64,000 bases of DNA from Desulfuromonas sp. CSMB_57 (GTDB taxonomy: Bacteria > Desulfobacterota > Desulfuromonadia > Desulfuromonadales > Syntrophotaleaceae), in NCBI RefSeq assembly GCF_020194955.2, contig NZ_JAFCIY020000026.1:1-64000 (forward strand), written 5' to 3'. Made by a program: the position numbers and the translations under genes. Below the pieces are notes generated by a model. That model was not told the DNA's origin. It worked only from the letters and a program-made list of their open reading frames with translations, and searched no databases. Positions 6,665 to 16,476 of the stretch are shown here, in pieces; position 1 is the stretch's first letter; the number at the start of each line of letters is the position of its first letter.

Positions 6665-9600
6665 TGTGCAATGCTCCTTGGCGCCTGACCTGTCAGGGTG
6701 GCGGTCTGTTGGAGAATCGGCCCAGTACCGGTAAACCGGTAGTTGACCGTGATGGAAGTAACGCCCAAGCGCGCCAGGGCCTGACGTTCGCCCGGGAATT
6801 CGGCCGGCCGGAAGGTTCGGCTGCCGCCGCGCATATCCTTGAGAAAGTCGGTAAAGCCCTGGGGTCCGGAGTAATGGCGGGAGAGCAGCACGTCGCCTAC
6901 CTCAATCTGCAGAATGGTGTCCCCGCAATGGTCGGGCGCATAGGAGAAGGTTCGGCTGACGGGATAATTGTTATTCACCAGGCTTTGGCCGGCGTTGCCG
7001 CACTGCAGTTCCAGACGGGTGGCGTGAGGCTTAAAAAGAGCATTGGCGTTGGCATTGGTGGGGAGTCCCTGGATGCCTACGTTGAAACTGCGCGGACGCT
7101 CCATGGAGCGCACCGTGGCCTGGGTCAGGTTGCCCCGGCGCAAAAAGGTGAACAAGGCGCTTTCCAGCGGCAGACTGTTTCCGAGAGCCTGGCGGGCGCC
7201 GTAGCCTGCGCGACCGCCTTGTACGAAAGGCGCGGCCGGACCTTGCACGAAGCGCCAGACCAGACCGTTTGGACCCACCAACTCCGGCATGGCCTGTTCC
7301 GGAGACATGCCCACGGTCCCTGCCAGAACCTGTTCCTCCCACAGCGATTGGAGTTGGCAGGCGCTTTCTCGACGGGAGTAATCCCAGAGAAAATCGAAGG
7401 GGCCGGACACCAGATTGGCTATGGTCTGATCATTCTGATTGCTGCCGAGGCGACGGGAAAGTTCCGAGCCCGCCGCGGATGCAACGTAAACGGCATTGTC
7501 CCCTGAGCCATGGTCCTGGCGGAAGGTCTGGGTCATCAGGTCAAAGACCTGGCCCCGGGATTCCGTCGCGGCGGCCATGGAGGCCAATGCCCGGCGGTAG
7601 GTCTGGAGTGCCTTGCCGCCCGCCAGGTGGGTTTCCAAGGCTTCCGCCGCAGCTTCACGGCCCACATTGCGCCGCAAGGTGGCGACAATTTTTCCGCCGC
7701 CGCTGGCGGCTTTGGCCAGGGCTCCGCTGTCCTGAACAATGCTTTGGGCGCGAACCGCCTGGTACTGGTAGACCTGTTGCAGCCAGGCGGGTACCGCCGC
7801 GGTGGTGGCAAGGGGTTCAAGTTCCATGGCCAGGGTGTTGAGCAGTTTGAAGTAAGGGCCCTCGTCCCCGGCCATGCGTGCGGCCAGCGGTTGCCATTCG
7901 CGAGGGCCCCGAAGCCGCTGGCGCCCTTGGCCAAAATTGGCGGCAAATTGATGCCAGGCTGCCAGCGCCGCGTTGCGGTACCAGCTTTCCAGTTCGCCGA
8001 CCGATGGGCTCAGTCCGTGCGGATCCGTGGTGGCGCCGGCCAGTTCTGCCAGTAACTCGTCGAGAGTTTTTTTGCCCTGACGCGTAAATGCCGGGGGTAC
8101 GATGGGTTCATCCGGAATACTCAGACTGCCGCCCCAGAAATCCTGCAGGGATACTGCCGGCAGGCCGCATTGGGTATTGACCCAGGTTGCCAGCCATCGC
8201 AGATGGTTGCCCTTGAGGGCGAGCAACCGGTTGAGTCGTGCCTGCAGGTCGACCAGATCGCCGGTGAGAAGATTCTGGTCGGTCTCCCAAAGCAGATAGC
8301 GATGGTAAAGGGATGACAGATGGCTTTCGGCATCCGACACACCATCGCCCGCAATACTTTCTATTCCGGTCGGCGGGTGGGGCAGGTCCAGAAGGCCCTG
8401 AAGCCCCTGGCCTGCCAGTCGGGCTTTGATGAGATGGATGCGGCGCATTTCATGAACGACATGCCGTGCAAACAGTTCGTCCGCCGTGGCCGGATTCATG
8501 GCCGCCTGAGTGGTGGTCAGGCGGCGGTTGAAAGGCTCCAGGATGGCCTGCCGAAACTGCCGACAATAGCTGCGTTTAAGGGACTCTTCCACCCTTATGC
8601 TGGCGTTCAGGCCGAACCTGGGGAGCCACCAATGGCGATTCTTCTCTTCGACCAGGAGAATTTGCTCAAGAAACCGTTGGCCGTTGGCCAGGCGCACGGC
8701 GGCATCACTGTCGGTCATGGCCGGCCGGGTGAATTCCTGGGAGATTTCGCGAACGGTTGTCAGATTGCGGATGAAGGAAAAACTCAACAGCCCGCAGACG
8801 GCGACGCCGAGCAGCACCCATGCCGTCAGGCCGAGGTTGCCGGTCAGGGCGCGCCATTCGAGGGCGCGTCGCGTCGGGCTCAACAGGGCTCGGTCCCGGG
8901 GCAGAACGGCGGCAAAAAAGTCATGCAGAAAAAGACCTTTGCTGGTGCCCGGCAGGGGGCTGGCAGGCTCGCCGTGTTCCAGGGTGGCCGTGAAGTGGGA
9001 GCGTGGCTGACCCTCCTGTCTGCCGCTGCTGAAAAACAGTCCGCGGAGGGCGGGGGTTTCCTGGTAGGGATTGTCTCGAAAGGCACTGGTCATGAAGGAG
9101 ACCAGCCCTTCCCGGACTTTGGCGAATTCCTCCGGGAACAATAGCAGAGCCGAATCGAAGTCGGCCTTTTCGGTACTGTGCAGCAACTGCAGACGCAGGT
9201 TGCGCAGCCGCTCGTCGATGGTCCTGACGGCGTCATCGACAAAAGATTCGACCTTTAAGGAGAGCTCCTGGTTGATGATGCCCATGGGCTGATTAAGGCT
9301 CTTTTCGGGCAGGCTTTCGCAAAACCGATTGATGCCGTGGACCAGGTCGCACTTGGTTACCAGCACATAGACGGGAATGCGCACGCCCATGGTCCGCATC
9401 AATTCATCGATGCGCTTGCGAATCGTCAGGCCGTCCTTTTCCAGTTCCTCCCGATTCCCGGCCAGCAGTCGATCGGCGGCAACGGTGACGATCAGGCCGT
9501 TGAGGGGTTCACGCCGACGGTAACGCAGGAGCATGGCCAGGAATTTTCGCCATTCGGACTGATCCTGTTCGCCATTGACCGGCATGGTGTAGCGTCCGGC

Positions 9601-10122
9601 CGTATCGATGAGGATGGCCTGCTCGAAAAAATACCAGTCGCATTGCCTGGTTCCGGCAATACCCTGTACCCGGTCCGTATCGGCAAAGGGCGAGGCGATG
9701 CGCGCGCTGTTGAGGGAAGTGGTCTTGCCCGAACCACTTTCGCCGATGACCATGTACCAAGGCAGAACGTACAGCGGATTACCCAGTTTTCTCAGGTGCG
9801 AGGACCGCAGTCGTTGGATGGCCGATTTCCAGCGCTGTTGAAGTTCCTTGAGCTCGTTCTTTTCCTGAGCCGATGCGGCGCGGATCCGGGCTTCGTCCTG
9901 TTCGCACATATCCTTGACGAAATTCTCTTCCCGGCGTCGCCGCCAGAGCTTATGCAGGAAGAACCCGCCGATCCACAGACCCGCCGCGAGCAGCAACAGG
10001 AACCCGCCGACCCACCAGGGCCAGCCCAACACCAGTACCGTTCCGACAGCCAAAAACAGCAGTAGCATGACGGCCGCGATCAGGAGGAACAGCTTGAAGA
10101 ATTTCCGGATGCTCTCTTTCAT
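6649..10122 (-). CDS. tssM: T6SS membrane complex protein TssM (IcmF)
   Basis: This 1157-aa inner membrane protein has two N-terminal TM helices (about residues 10-60), a cytoplasmic NTPase-like domain with Walker A GESGSGKTTSL (about residue 128), a third TM (about 440-460) and a long periplasmic C-terminal region. With TssL and TssJ it forms the trans-envelope channel that docks the baseplate. The intact Walker A suggests nucleotide binding, which is not conserved in all TssM proteins. It starts 2 nt after the tssL stop. Confidence 0.96.
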   Translation of the reverse strand: MKESIRKFFKLFLLIAAVMLLLFLAVGTVLVLGWPWWVGGFLLLLAAGLWIGGFFLHKLWRRRREENFVKDMCEQDEARIRAASAQEKNELKELQQRWKSAIQRLRSSHLRKLGNPLYVLPWYMVIGESGSGKTTSLNSARIASPFADTDRVQGIAGTRQCDWYFFEQAILIDTAGRYTMPVNGEQDQSEWRKFLAMLLRYRRREPLNGLIVTVAADRLLAGNREELEKDGLTIRKRIDELMRTMGVRIPVYVLVTKCDLVHGINRFCESLPEKSLNQPMGIINQELSLKVESFVDDAVRTIDERLRNLRLQLLHSTEKADFDSALLLFPEEFAKVREGLVSFMTSAFRDNPYQETPALRGLFFSSGRQEGQPRSHFTATLEHGEPASPLPGTSKGLFLHDFFAAVLPRDRALLSPTRRALEWRALTGNLGLTAWVLLGVAVCGLLSFSFIRNLTTVREISQEFTRPAMTDSDAAVRLANGQRFLEQILLVEEKNRHWWLPRFGLNASIRVEESLKRSYCRQFRQAILEPFNRRLTTTQAAMNPATADELFARHVVHEMRRIHLIKARLAGQGLQGLLDLPHPPTGIESIAGDGVSDAESHLSSLYHRYLLWETDQNLLTGDLVDLQARLNRLLALKGNHLRWLATWVNTQCGLPAVSLQDFWGGSLSIPDEPIVPPAFTRQGKKTLDELLAELAGATTDPHGLSPSVGELESWYRNAALAAWHQFAANFGQGRQRLRGPREWQPLAARMAGDEGPYFKLLNTLAMELEPLATTAAVPAWLQQVYQYQAVRAQSIVQDSGALAKAASGGGKIVATLRRNVGREAAAEALETHLAGGKALQTYRRALASMAAATESRGQVFDLMTQTFRQDHGSGDNAVYVASAAGSELSRRLGSNQNDQTIANLVSGPFDFLWDYSRRESACQLQSLWEEQVLAGTVGMSPEQAMPELVGPNGLVWRFVQGPAAPFVQGGRAGYGARQALGNSLPLESALFTFLRRGNLTQATVRSMERPRSFNVGIQGLPTNANANALFKPHATRLELQCGNAGQSLVNNNYPVSRTFSYAPDHCGDTILQIEVGDVLLSRHYSGPQGFTDFLKDMRGGSRTFRPAEFPGERQALARLGVTSITVNYRFTGTGPILQQTATLTGQAPRSIAQCWDQ

Positions 10123-10123
10123 T

Positions 10124-10801
10124 TCAGTTGACCACCGTTTTCAGGAAATTGTCGGCAACGCCGTTGAGAGTGAAGCGGTAAATGAGATAAAGCAGGCCGA
10201 AAAGCAGCACCGGGGCGACCAGGCAGATCATGCTCATGGCATCGAAGGCGCGTCTTTTTCTCGGTCTGCTTCGTTCCGCCACGGTCGGCCAGGCTTCGGG
10301 AAACAGGTCGGTACGATCCAGGGGCGGCAAGCCGACGGAACTGCCCAGCAGCAGTTTCAGGTTGGCGATGCGGATCTGCTGCAGGTGGTATTCATCGCCC
10401 GGGCGGCAGTGGCGGCCGGTGAACCCCAGTGCCAGGCACAGATAGTAGATTTCACGTACTTCACGCTGGTGCAGACCGAGGGCTTCGAGACGGGTGAAAA
10501 ATTCTTCTCCGGCATCGGTGGTGTTGTAATGGCTGCGTTGCAACTGGTCCTTCATCCAGTAGCTTTTCTGCTGCCAGTTGGCGCTGAGCAGTTTTTCATC
10601 GACCCAGGCGCAGAGGGCGAAGCGGGCCTGATCGAAATCATTCCCGTCGATACCGTTTTCGGCGGCCAGTTTTTCGCTGGCGGCGAACAGGTTTCGAATC
10701 TGTTCCCTGACATCGTGGTAATCGGGCTGCCTGACCTCCACCGATTTGGCGAAGCAGGAGACATAGGCGAATATATCCATGAAGCAATCACTCAGATGCA
10801 T
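10124..10801 (-). CDS. tssL: T6SS membrane complex protein TssL (DotU/IcmH), short form
   Basis: This protein has 225 aa. It has a cytoplasmic helical domain (FALCAWVDE motif near residue 66 is typical), a basic stretch RPRKRRAF and one C-terminal TM helix (about residues 195-215). No C-terminal peptidoglycan-binding (OmpA-like) domain is present, so wall anchoring would need another protein. The ATG at 10799-10801 with GGGAGA upstream is preferred over an in-frame TTG at 10819 inside tssK. It lies 4 nt after tssK. Confidence 0.93.
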   Translation of the reverse strand: MHLSDCFMDIFAYVSCFAKSVEVRQPDYHDVREQIRNLFAASEKLAAENGIDGNDFDQARFALCAWVDEKLLSANWQQKSYWMKDQLQRSHYNTTDAGEEFFTRLEALGLHQREVREIYYLCLALGFTGRHCRPGDEYHLQQIRIANLKLLLGSSVGLPPLDRTDLFPEAWPTVAERSRPRKRRAFDAMSMICLVAPVLLFGLLYLIYRFTLNGVADNFLKTVVN

Positions 10802-10805
10802 GGTC

Positions 10806-12194
10806 TTATCTCCCGACAACCATCAATTCCACGGCCAGATCTTCCGGCGGATTGTGCCAGAACAGGGCCAGGGAATGATTTTTCGCGACCGTTTCCCACT
10901 GTTCGTCGTGGTGGTGAATGGCAAAATACAGGGTGTGCGCCCGGCGCGGCAGTTCCTGGGGGGGAACTTGGAGGTACTGCAGAGGCACCCCGGGCAGTGC
11001 CTGGGTGACCAGCACATCGAGGCTTTCCCGGGAACTGAGCTTGGCCGTGTGCTCCAGGGCATGCAGGATCAGTTTGGGATCGGCATCGGCACGAACGGCC
11101 AGGTAGAAACGGTTGCGGCCTTCGAAGATGGCCGGCTTGAGAGAGGCTGCATAGTAGGTGCCGTCATGCACCAGCCGCATGACATATTCCGGTCCGGCGG
11201 TGATATCGTCCAGCAGATGGGAGATCATGTCCTGGGCGGCGGCAAAACATTTCCAGAGCTGGCCATGGTCGTAATCGGGCAAAGGAGAACCTTCCCGCCC
11301 GGCGTCGCCAAGGACACCGACCCCCTCGGAAAAACAACTCAGTTCGCCGACCAGTTGCCGCAATACACCATACAGATGCCAGGGGTGGACCCGGCCGGTC
11401 TGGGTGTACTGGAACAGCAGCGGCACATAGCGGTTGATGGAGCGCAGGGCCAGGAAGTAGACCATGTCCCGCGAGCCGAACTCGGCCGTTTGTACTCCGC
11501 GTCTGCTTTTATGCTCCTCGAGCTGGTTGGCCCGAGCCGAGACCTGATCACGGATTTCCTCGACCAGCCGTTTCAGGCTGTCGGCCGCGGAGAAGGTCAG
11601 GCAGGGCGGAATGAATTCATCGGCCAGGCGCACTTCGGCGCCGAATCGTTCCAGGCGAGCGATGGGAATGAGCTCATAATCCCCAAGCTGCGGCAATTCT
11701 TGGTCCCAAAAAATTTTCAGAACGAAATGCATGCGTTTTACCAGTCCGTCGGCACCGTCGCCATGCAGGTCCGGAAATGCCTCCGGTTCTTTCAGGGCCA
11801 CAAAGCGCGTATGGACGGCGCCGACGTTTTCCATGGCCGACTGGGTGGTCACGTTGATGCCGTCGTCGTTCCATTTCTTCAGTCCCAGATAGACGGTGAC
11901 GGGTTTCCCTCCCTCCAGCCACGCGTCGTCGAAAATCCGGGTGGTGGCGACGGCATTTTGCGGCAGGCAGACAAAGGTGCCGTCGGGAAACAGAAACTCT
12001 CCCGCTGCCAGTTTAAAGGTTCGGGTGCCCAGCGCTTCCCGGAGAATTTTCATGGCGCCCACACCCCAAAATCCGGGTACCAGGTAGTGCTGGAAAGGAG
12101 CAAGCAGGCCCTGGGAAAAACGGTCCGACAGTTGCAGATGTTGGGGTTGCAGGTAAATGCCTGGGTGCCAGAAAAGCGGTTGCGATACGATCAT
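10806..12194 (-). CDS. tssK: T6SS baseplate protein TssK
   Basis: This 462-aa protein matches the TssK family. The N-terminus reads QPLFWHPGIYLQPQHLQ (family pattern WxxGxxLxPQHxQ), followed by FPDGT near residue 70. TssK trimers connect the baseplate wedge (TssEFG) to the TssJLM membrane complex. Start and stop overlap or abut neighbours (tssJ upstream by 4 nt, tssL downstream by 4 nt), consistent with one polycistronic message. Confidence 0.95.
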   Translation of the reverse strand: MIVSQPLFWHPGIYLQPQHLQLSDRFSQGLLAPFQHYLVPGFWGVGAMKILREALGTRTFKLAAGEFLFPDGTFVCLPQNAVATTRIFDDAWLEGGKPVTVYLGLKKWNDDGINVTTQSAMENVGAVHTRFVALKEPEAFPDLHGDGADGLVKRMHFVLKIFWDQELPQLGDYELIPIARLERFGAEVRLADEFIPPCLTFSAADSLKRLVEEIRDQVSARANQLEEHKSRRGVQTAEFGSRDMVYFLALRSINRYVPLLFQYTQTGRVHPWHLYGVLRQLVGELSCFSEGVGVLGDAGREGSPLPDYDHGQLWKCFAAAQDMISHLLDDITAGPEYVMRLVHDGTYYAASLKPAIFEGRNRFYLAVRADADPKLILHALEHTAKLSSRESLDVLVTQALPGVPLQYLQVPPQELPRRAHTLYFAIHHHDEQWETVAKNHSLALFWHNPPEDLAVELMVVGR

Positions 12195-12739
12195 GGTTTC
12201 ACCTTTGCCTGGGGAGCCGGTTCCGAATCGACAATGCCCTGGGGTCCGAAGTGGAGTTCAAGATTCATCTTGGACGGTGTTTGGATCAGGGTCCGTTTGA
12301 TTTTTTCTTCGGCTACGGGGAAGGGGTAGTAACGAACCGAGGTGGTTTTATCCAGGTTGTAATACCCGGCAATGATACCCAGGTATTTCGCGCCCTCGGT
12401 GCGATCCAGAATTTCCAAGGTGGTGCGGTTTGGTTGCACCACCACCCGGCGGGCATAGGTCACGCTGGGGTCAAAGCGATTGCATTCCAGCAGGGAAGAC
12501 AGACCGGAGCGCTCCTCGGTCATCTGGTTGAAGGCGCCTAAGTCACGCAGGTGATAGACGCAGACCACCATGGAATGGGAGCGGTTGCGGTACAGGTTGA
12601 GATTGGCATCTCCGGAGAACTTCAGTTGGATGGCTGCTTTTTCGTAGCCCCAGTCGGGCGGTAGAATTTCTCTCGCCTTTGAGGGGCAGCCAAGCAGCAG
12701 GGCAAGAATCGGCAGAAAGACAACGTGTTTTTTGAACAT
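12191..12739 (-). CDS. tssJ: T6SS outer membrane lipoprotein TssJ
   Basis: This 182-aa lipoprotein has signal peptide MFKKHVVFLPILALLLGC with the lipobox Cys at 18, followed by a beta-rich domain with typical TssJ content (ANLNLYRNRSHSMVVCVYHL). TssJ anchors the TssLM complex to the outer membrane. The ATG at 12737-12739 is chosen because GAGGAGG lies just upstream; an in-frame start at 12760 has no such signal. It is the first gene of the operon on this strand. Confidence 0.92.
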   Translation of the reverse strand: MFKKHVVFLPILALLLGCPSKAREILPPDWGYEKAAIQLKFSGDANLNLYRNRSHSMVVCVYHLRDLGAFNQMTEERSGLSSLLECNRFDPSVTYARRVVVQPNRTTLEILDRTEGAKYLGIIAGYYNLDKTTSVRYYPFPVAEEKIKRTLIQTPSKMNLELHFGPQGIVDSEPAPQAKVKP

Positions 12740-13293
12740 GGTGATTCCCTCCTCGTTCATTTCAGGGCCGGGGTGGCTGGTAACTTATTGAAAAATATTG
12801 AAAAAATTTACTTGGCGAAAAAATATTAAAAATAAAAACACTTTTATCATGTCTGAACGCTAATAGTCAATGTCTGATTAATGACTGTTAGTTTTCAATT
12901 TTTTATGAAAATAATAATGTCAAAAGGTCAAGGTTTCGACTATGGAATGAGCGCTCTGCGGGAATTTTGAGCTGGATTCTGCTGGAGGTGTGGGGGATTC
13001 CGCGACTGGGGAATGCTGGGGAATGCCATCCCGTGCTTGGCCGGTTTCGATTTGGGGACAAATTTCACGCCGAGGTCGGTCGCTTTTTCACGGCCTTCCA
13101 TGGAGCGCTCCCTGAGCAGTGCTCGCTTCAACTGCCTGATAGCTGTGAGGATGTTGTATGTGGTTGCGAGCCTCCGGACGAGGTTTGCCGGATCCACCGT
13201 TAATTCAGGAAACTTGGCAGTGTCAGGCCAAGCGGACTTCCCGCCAGGCAGGCTTTTTATGGCAATATGGCGTTGGTCTGTAACCCATTATGT
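12740..13293. other. Non-coding region; T6SS promoter area and unexplained GC-rich block
   Basis: The half next to tssJ (about 12780-12940) is strongly AT-rich and should hold the operon promoter; AGTCA (12 nt) TGACT around 12865-12890 is a weak inverted repeat. No -24/-12 sigma-54 pair was found. The half next to the exporter (about 12940-13200) is GC-richer, and its minus strand stays open for 85 codons (12940-13197) with no recognisable family or ribosome binding site. It may be the remnant of a mobile or repeat element. Confidence 0.4.
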
Positions 13294-14511
13294 TTACTCG
13301 TAACGTAACGCCTCGATGGGATTCAGACCGGCGGCTTTACGGGCCGGATAGAAGCCGAAAAAGACGCCGACGGCGAGGGTGAAGCCGACGCTGAGGAGAA
13401 TGACGAGGGGGCTGAGCACGACGCTGCTGCCCATGATGTGACCCAGGCTGTAGGCGATGCCGAGGCCGGACAGCGCGCCGATGATACCGCCGCACAGACA
13501 GAGGATGACGGCTTCGATGAGAAATTGGACCAGGATATCGCCGGAGCGGGCACCCACCGCCAAGCGGATGCCGATTTCCCGGGTGCGTTCCGTAACCGAG
13601 ACCAGCATGATGTTCATGACGCCGATGCCGCCGACCAGCAGGGAAACCCCGGCTATGGCGCTGAGCAGCAGGGTCAGGGTGGTGGTGACCTGACTGGCCA
13701 TAGTGCCGATCTCGGTTTGATCGCGAAGGGAAAAGTCGTCCGGTTGGCCGTCGCGCAACCGGTGGGCGCGGCGCAGGGCGGCGGTGATCTGGGTTTTGGC
13801 GGTGTCGATCTGGTCGGCGGATACGGCGCTGGCCAGAAGGCCGCGGACGGTTTTGCCGTCCGACAGGCGATAGAGGGCGGTGGTGGACGGAATCAGCAGC
13901 AGATCGTCCTGATCGGCGCCCATGCCGGTCTGGCCCTTGGCCGCCAGGACGCCGATGACCGTAAAGGGTACGTTGCGAATCCGAATGCGCGCGCCGACGG
14001 GATCCTGGCCGGGAAACAATTCTTCGGCCACGGTGGCGCCGAGCAGGGCGACCTTGGCTTTGGACTGAACCTCCCGATCCGAGAAAAAGGCTCCGTTGGC
14101 GAGGCGGTAATTACGGATCTGCCGGAAGGTGGGGGACACGCCGCGCACGGCGGAATTCCAGTTGCGGTTGCCGGCGATGATCTGTTCGCTGAGACGGATT
14201 TCCGGCGATACGTAACGGACCGCCGGGCAATCGGCCAGGATGGCGTCGACGTCGGCCAGGGACAGGCTGGAAGAGGTGCCGGCGCCGCCGCGCACCCCGC
14301 CGGTGGCGGTGCTGTCGGGCATGATGATGATCAGGTTGGTGCCCAAGGCATCGATATCGGCGGCGATGTCTTTCTGGGAGCCCTGGCCCAAAGCCAGCAG
14401 GGCGATGACGGAGCCGACCCCGATGATGATGCCGAGCATGGTCAACAGGCTGCGCAGGCGATTTTTGGCGATGCTGCGCAGGGCCACGACGGTCAGGATC
14501 TGCCATTTCAT
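13294..14511 (-). CDS. MacB-type ABC transporter permease
   Basis: This 405-aa permease has the MacB layout: N-terminal TM helix (about 20-45, RSLLTMLGIIIGVGSVIALL), a large periplasmic MacB_PCD domain (about 50-270) and a C-terminal FtsX domain with three TM helices ending at EALRYE. It lacks the fused ATPase of E. coli MacB; that part is the preceding gene, overlapped by 4 nt. It probably works by mechanotransmission, pushing substrates already in the periplasm through TolC. The substrate is unknown (peptide, macrolide, lipopeptide or heme-like). Confidence 0.92.
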   Translation of the reverse strand: MKWQILTVVALRSIAKNRLRSLLTMLGIIIGVGSVIALLALGQGSQKDIAADIDALGTNLIIIMPDSTATGGVRGGAGTSSSLSLADVDAILADCPAVRYVSPEIRLSEQIIAGNRNWNSAVRGVSPTFRQIRNYRLANGAFFSDREVQSKAKVALLGATVAEELFPGQDPVGARIRIRNVPFTVIGVLAAKGQTGMGADQDDLLLIPSTTALYRLSDGKTVRGLLASAVSADQIDTAKTQITAALRRAHRLRDGQPDDFSLRDQTEIGTMASQVTTTLTLLLSAIAGVSLLVGGIGVMNIMLVSVTERTREIGIRLAVGARSGDILVQFLIEAVILCLCGGIIGALSGLGIAYSLGHIMGSSVVLSPLVILLSVGFTLAVGVFFGFYPARKAAGLNPIEALRYE

Positions 14512-15254
14512 GGTTGAACCCCCTCTGCGGAAGCGGTCGGTCTCGGCCCCGGGGCGATGCGTCGCCGGCCTACCGGGCGATCCTGAATGATGGTCCCGTC
14601 CTGCATTTCGATGATGCGCCTGGCATGCTCGGCGACGTCGGTTTCATGGGTCACCAGGATGATGGTGATGCCGCTGTTGTTGAGGGACTGGAACAGCGCC
14701 AACACTTCGAGGGTGGTGCGGCTGTCGAGGTTTCCGGTGGGTTCGTCGGCCAGGATGATGGCCGGATTGTTGATGAGCGCCCGGGCGATGGCCACCCGTT
14801 GTTGCTGGCCGCCGGAGAGTTGGCTCGGTTCGTGGTGCATTCGGTCTTGCAGACCGACCCGTTGCAAGGCCAGGCGGGCGCGTTGGACGGGGGAGGGGCC
14901 CGATGCTCCGTCGCGGGCATAGACCAGGGGCAGCATGACGTTCTCCAGGGCGCTGGTGCGCGGCAGCAGGTTGAAGCCTTGAAAGACAAATCCGATGCGG
15001 CGGTTGCGGATTGCGGCCAGTTGGCGGGCATTCAATTGCTGGACGGCGCTGTTCTCCAGAACATATTCACCGCTGTCAGCCTGGTCGAGGCAGCCCAGAA
15101 CATTCATCAGAGTCGATTTGCCGGAACCGGATGCCCCGATGATGGCCAGAAATTCGCCGGCGCCGATGTCCAGGTCCACGTGATTCAGGGCGTGAACCTC
15201 ACTGTCGCCGAGGCGGAAAGTTTTGCAAATCTGTCTTAACCGGATAAGAGCCAT
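14508..15254 (-). CDS. MacB-type ABC transporter ATP-binding protein (LolD/MacB-like)
   Basis: This 248-aa ATPase has Walker A GASGSGKST, Q-loop FVFQGFNLLP, signature LSGGQQQR, Walker B AIILADEP and the switch histidine in LVTHE. It powers the MacB-type permease encoded immediately after it (ATGA overlap). The ATG at 15252-15254 with GAAGG upstream is preferred to an in-frame GTG two codons earlier. It lies 19 nt after the adaptor gene, in a four-gene tolC-macA-ATPase-permease order. Confidence 0.93.
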   Translation of the reverse strand: MALIRLRQICKTFRLGDSEVHALNHVDLDIGAGEFLAIIGASGSGKSTLMNVLGCLDQADSGEYVLENSAVQQLNARQLAAIRNRRIGFVFQGFNLLPRTSALENVMLPLVYARDGASGPSPVQRARLALQRVGLQDRMHHEPSQLSGGQQQRVAIARALINNPAIILADEPTGNLDSRTTLEVLALFQSLNNSGITIILVTHETDVAEHARRIIEMQDGTIIQDRPVGRRRIAPGPRPTASAEGVQP

Positions 15255-15273
15255 GGGCACCTTCGCAGGCAGA

Positions 15274-16476
15274 TCAGGGGTTGCCCGGACCGGGTCCGGG
15301 ACCGCGCCGGGGCGGGCGCGGCATCAATTTCGAAAACAGGTTGTTGCCGTTGCGGTTTTTGCGGCCGGCGGAATCCATCCTTCGACCGATGATGACCCGA
15401 TCTCCGGCGGCGACGGTACCGCCCAGGATTACGGTGCGGGCGCCATCGGAATGACCCGTTTCCACCGTCACCCGCAGCGGTGCCTGTCCGCGCCTGAGGA
15501 GGGTCACAGACGGTTCGGGGCCAGGTTCCGCGTCGTTGGGCGCAAATTGCAACGCTGCATTGGGGACCAGCAGGGCATTCTCGGTCCGGCTCACGATAAA
15601 GTCGGCGGTGGCCGTCATGCCCGGCAGCAGCAGGCCGTCCGGATTGGGGGCTTCGACAATGACGGTATAGGTCACCACATTGGAGGTTTCGGTGGGATTG
15701 AGGCGGATCTGGCTTACGGCGCCGTTGAACTTGCGTTCCGGATAGGCCTGGACCGTGAAGATCACCTTCTGCCCCGGCCGGATCAGACCGATGTCGCTCT
15801 CATCCACGTCGGTCTGGATTTCCATGCGGGCCAGGTCCTCGGCGATGAGAAACAGGGTCGGGGTTGAAAAACTCGCCGCCACGGTCTGGCCGGCCTCAAT
15901 CTGCCGTTCGATGACGGTGCCGTCGATGGGGGAGCGGATCCGGGCATAACGCAGGTTGGTTTCGGCCTGTTTCAGGGCGGCCCGGGACGACTGCAGGTCG
16001 GCTTCAGCGGTGGCCAGGGCGGTTTCATAGCCGAGGAACTCCTGGGCCGACAGATGCCCTTCGGCCAGCAGCGGCCGGTGCCGCTGGAATTCCACCCGGG
16101 CCTTGGCGAGCAGGGCTTCGGCACGGCGCAAATCGGCGCTCGATTTATCCACGGCGGCCTGGAACAGGGCGGTATCCAGCTCGGCCAGCACCTGGCCCTT
16201 GCGAACCCGATGGTTGTAATCCACCAACACCCGTTCGATGGTGCCCGAAACCTGGGTACCGACCTCCACCGTGCCGACGGCCTTCAGGGTGCCGGTGCAG
16301 GAAACGCTGTCGATGAGGGTGTCGCGGGTCACCATCGCGGTCTGGAAACCGCTTGTGTCGGGGGCGCGGTCCCCGGCCCTTGTCAACCAGCGCGTCGCCG
16401 CCAACAGCACCAACAGGGTGCCCAGCAGCAGCCCGATTTTCTGCCAGCGTGGCCGGGTTTTCATGACAGGTTTCAT
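15274..16476 (-). CDS. Periplasmic adaptor (MacA/HlyD family)
   Basis: This 400-aa membrane-fusion protein has one N-terminal TM helix (about 13-27), split lipoyl halves (TVEVGTQVSGTIERVLVDYNHRV and RSPIDGTVIERQIEAGQTV), an alpha-hairpin between them (about 110-185) and a beta-barrel. The C-terminus is Pro/Gly/Arg-rich. It bridges the inner-membrane ABC pump to the TolC-like channel encoded just upstream (overlap of 4 nt). MacA is the closest well-known relative by operon context. Confidence 0.92.
   Translation of the reverse strand: MKPVMKTRPRWQKIGLLLGTLLVLLAATRWLTRAGDRAPDTSGFQTAMVTRDTLIDSVSCTGTLKAVGTVEVGTQVSGTIERVLVDYNHRVRKGQVLAELDTALFQAAVDKSSADLRRAEALLAKARVEFQRHRPLLAEGHLSAQEFLGYETALATAEADLQSSRAALKQAETNLRYARIRSPIDGTVIERQIEAGQTVAASFSTPTLFLIAEDLARMEIQTDVDESDIGLIRPGQKVIFTVQAYPERKFNGAVSQIRLNPTETSNVVTYTVIVEAPNPDGLLLPGMTATADFIVSRTENALLVPNAALQFAPNDAEPGPEPSVTLLRRGQAPLRVTVETGHSDGARTVILGGTVAAGDRVIIGRRMDSAGRKNRNGNNLFSKLMPRPPRRGPGPGPGNP

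Noticed and set aside
2067-12960. Sigma-54 promoter for the T6SS or hcp
   Set aside because: No GG-N10-GC element with the usual flanking bases was found on the minus strand upstream of tssJ or hcp.
12940-13197. Transposase gene or fragment
   Set aside because: The 85-codon minus-strand frame has some protein-like text but no motif of any transposase family that I recognise, and no inverted terminal repeats were seen.
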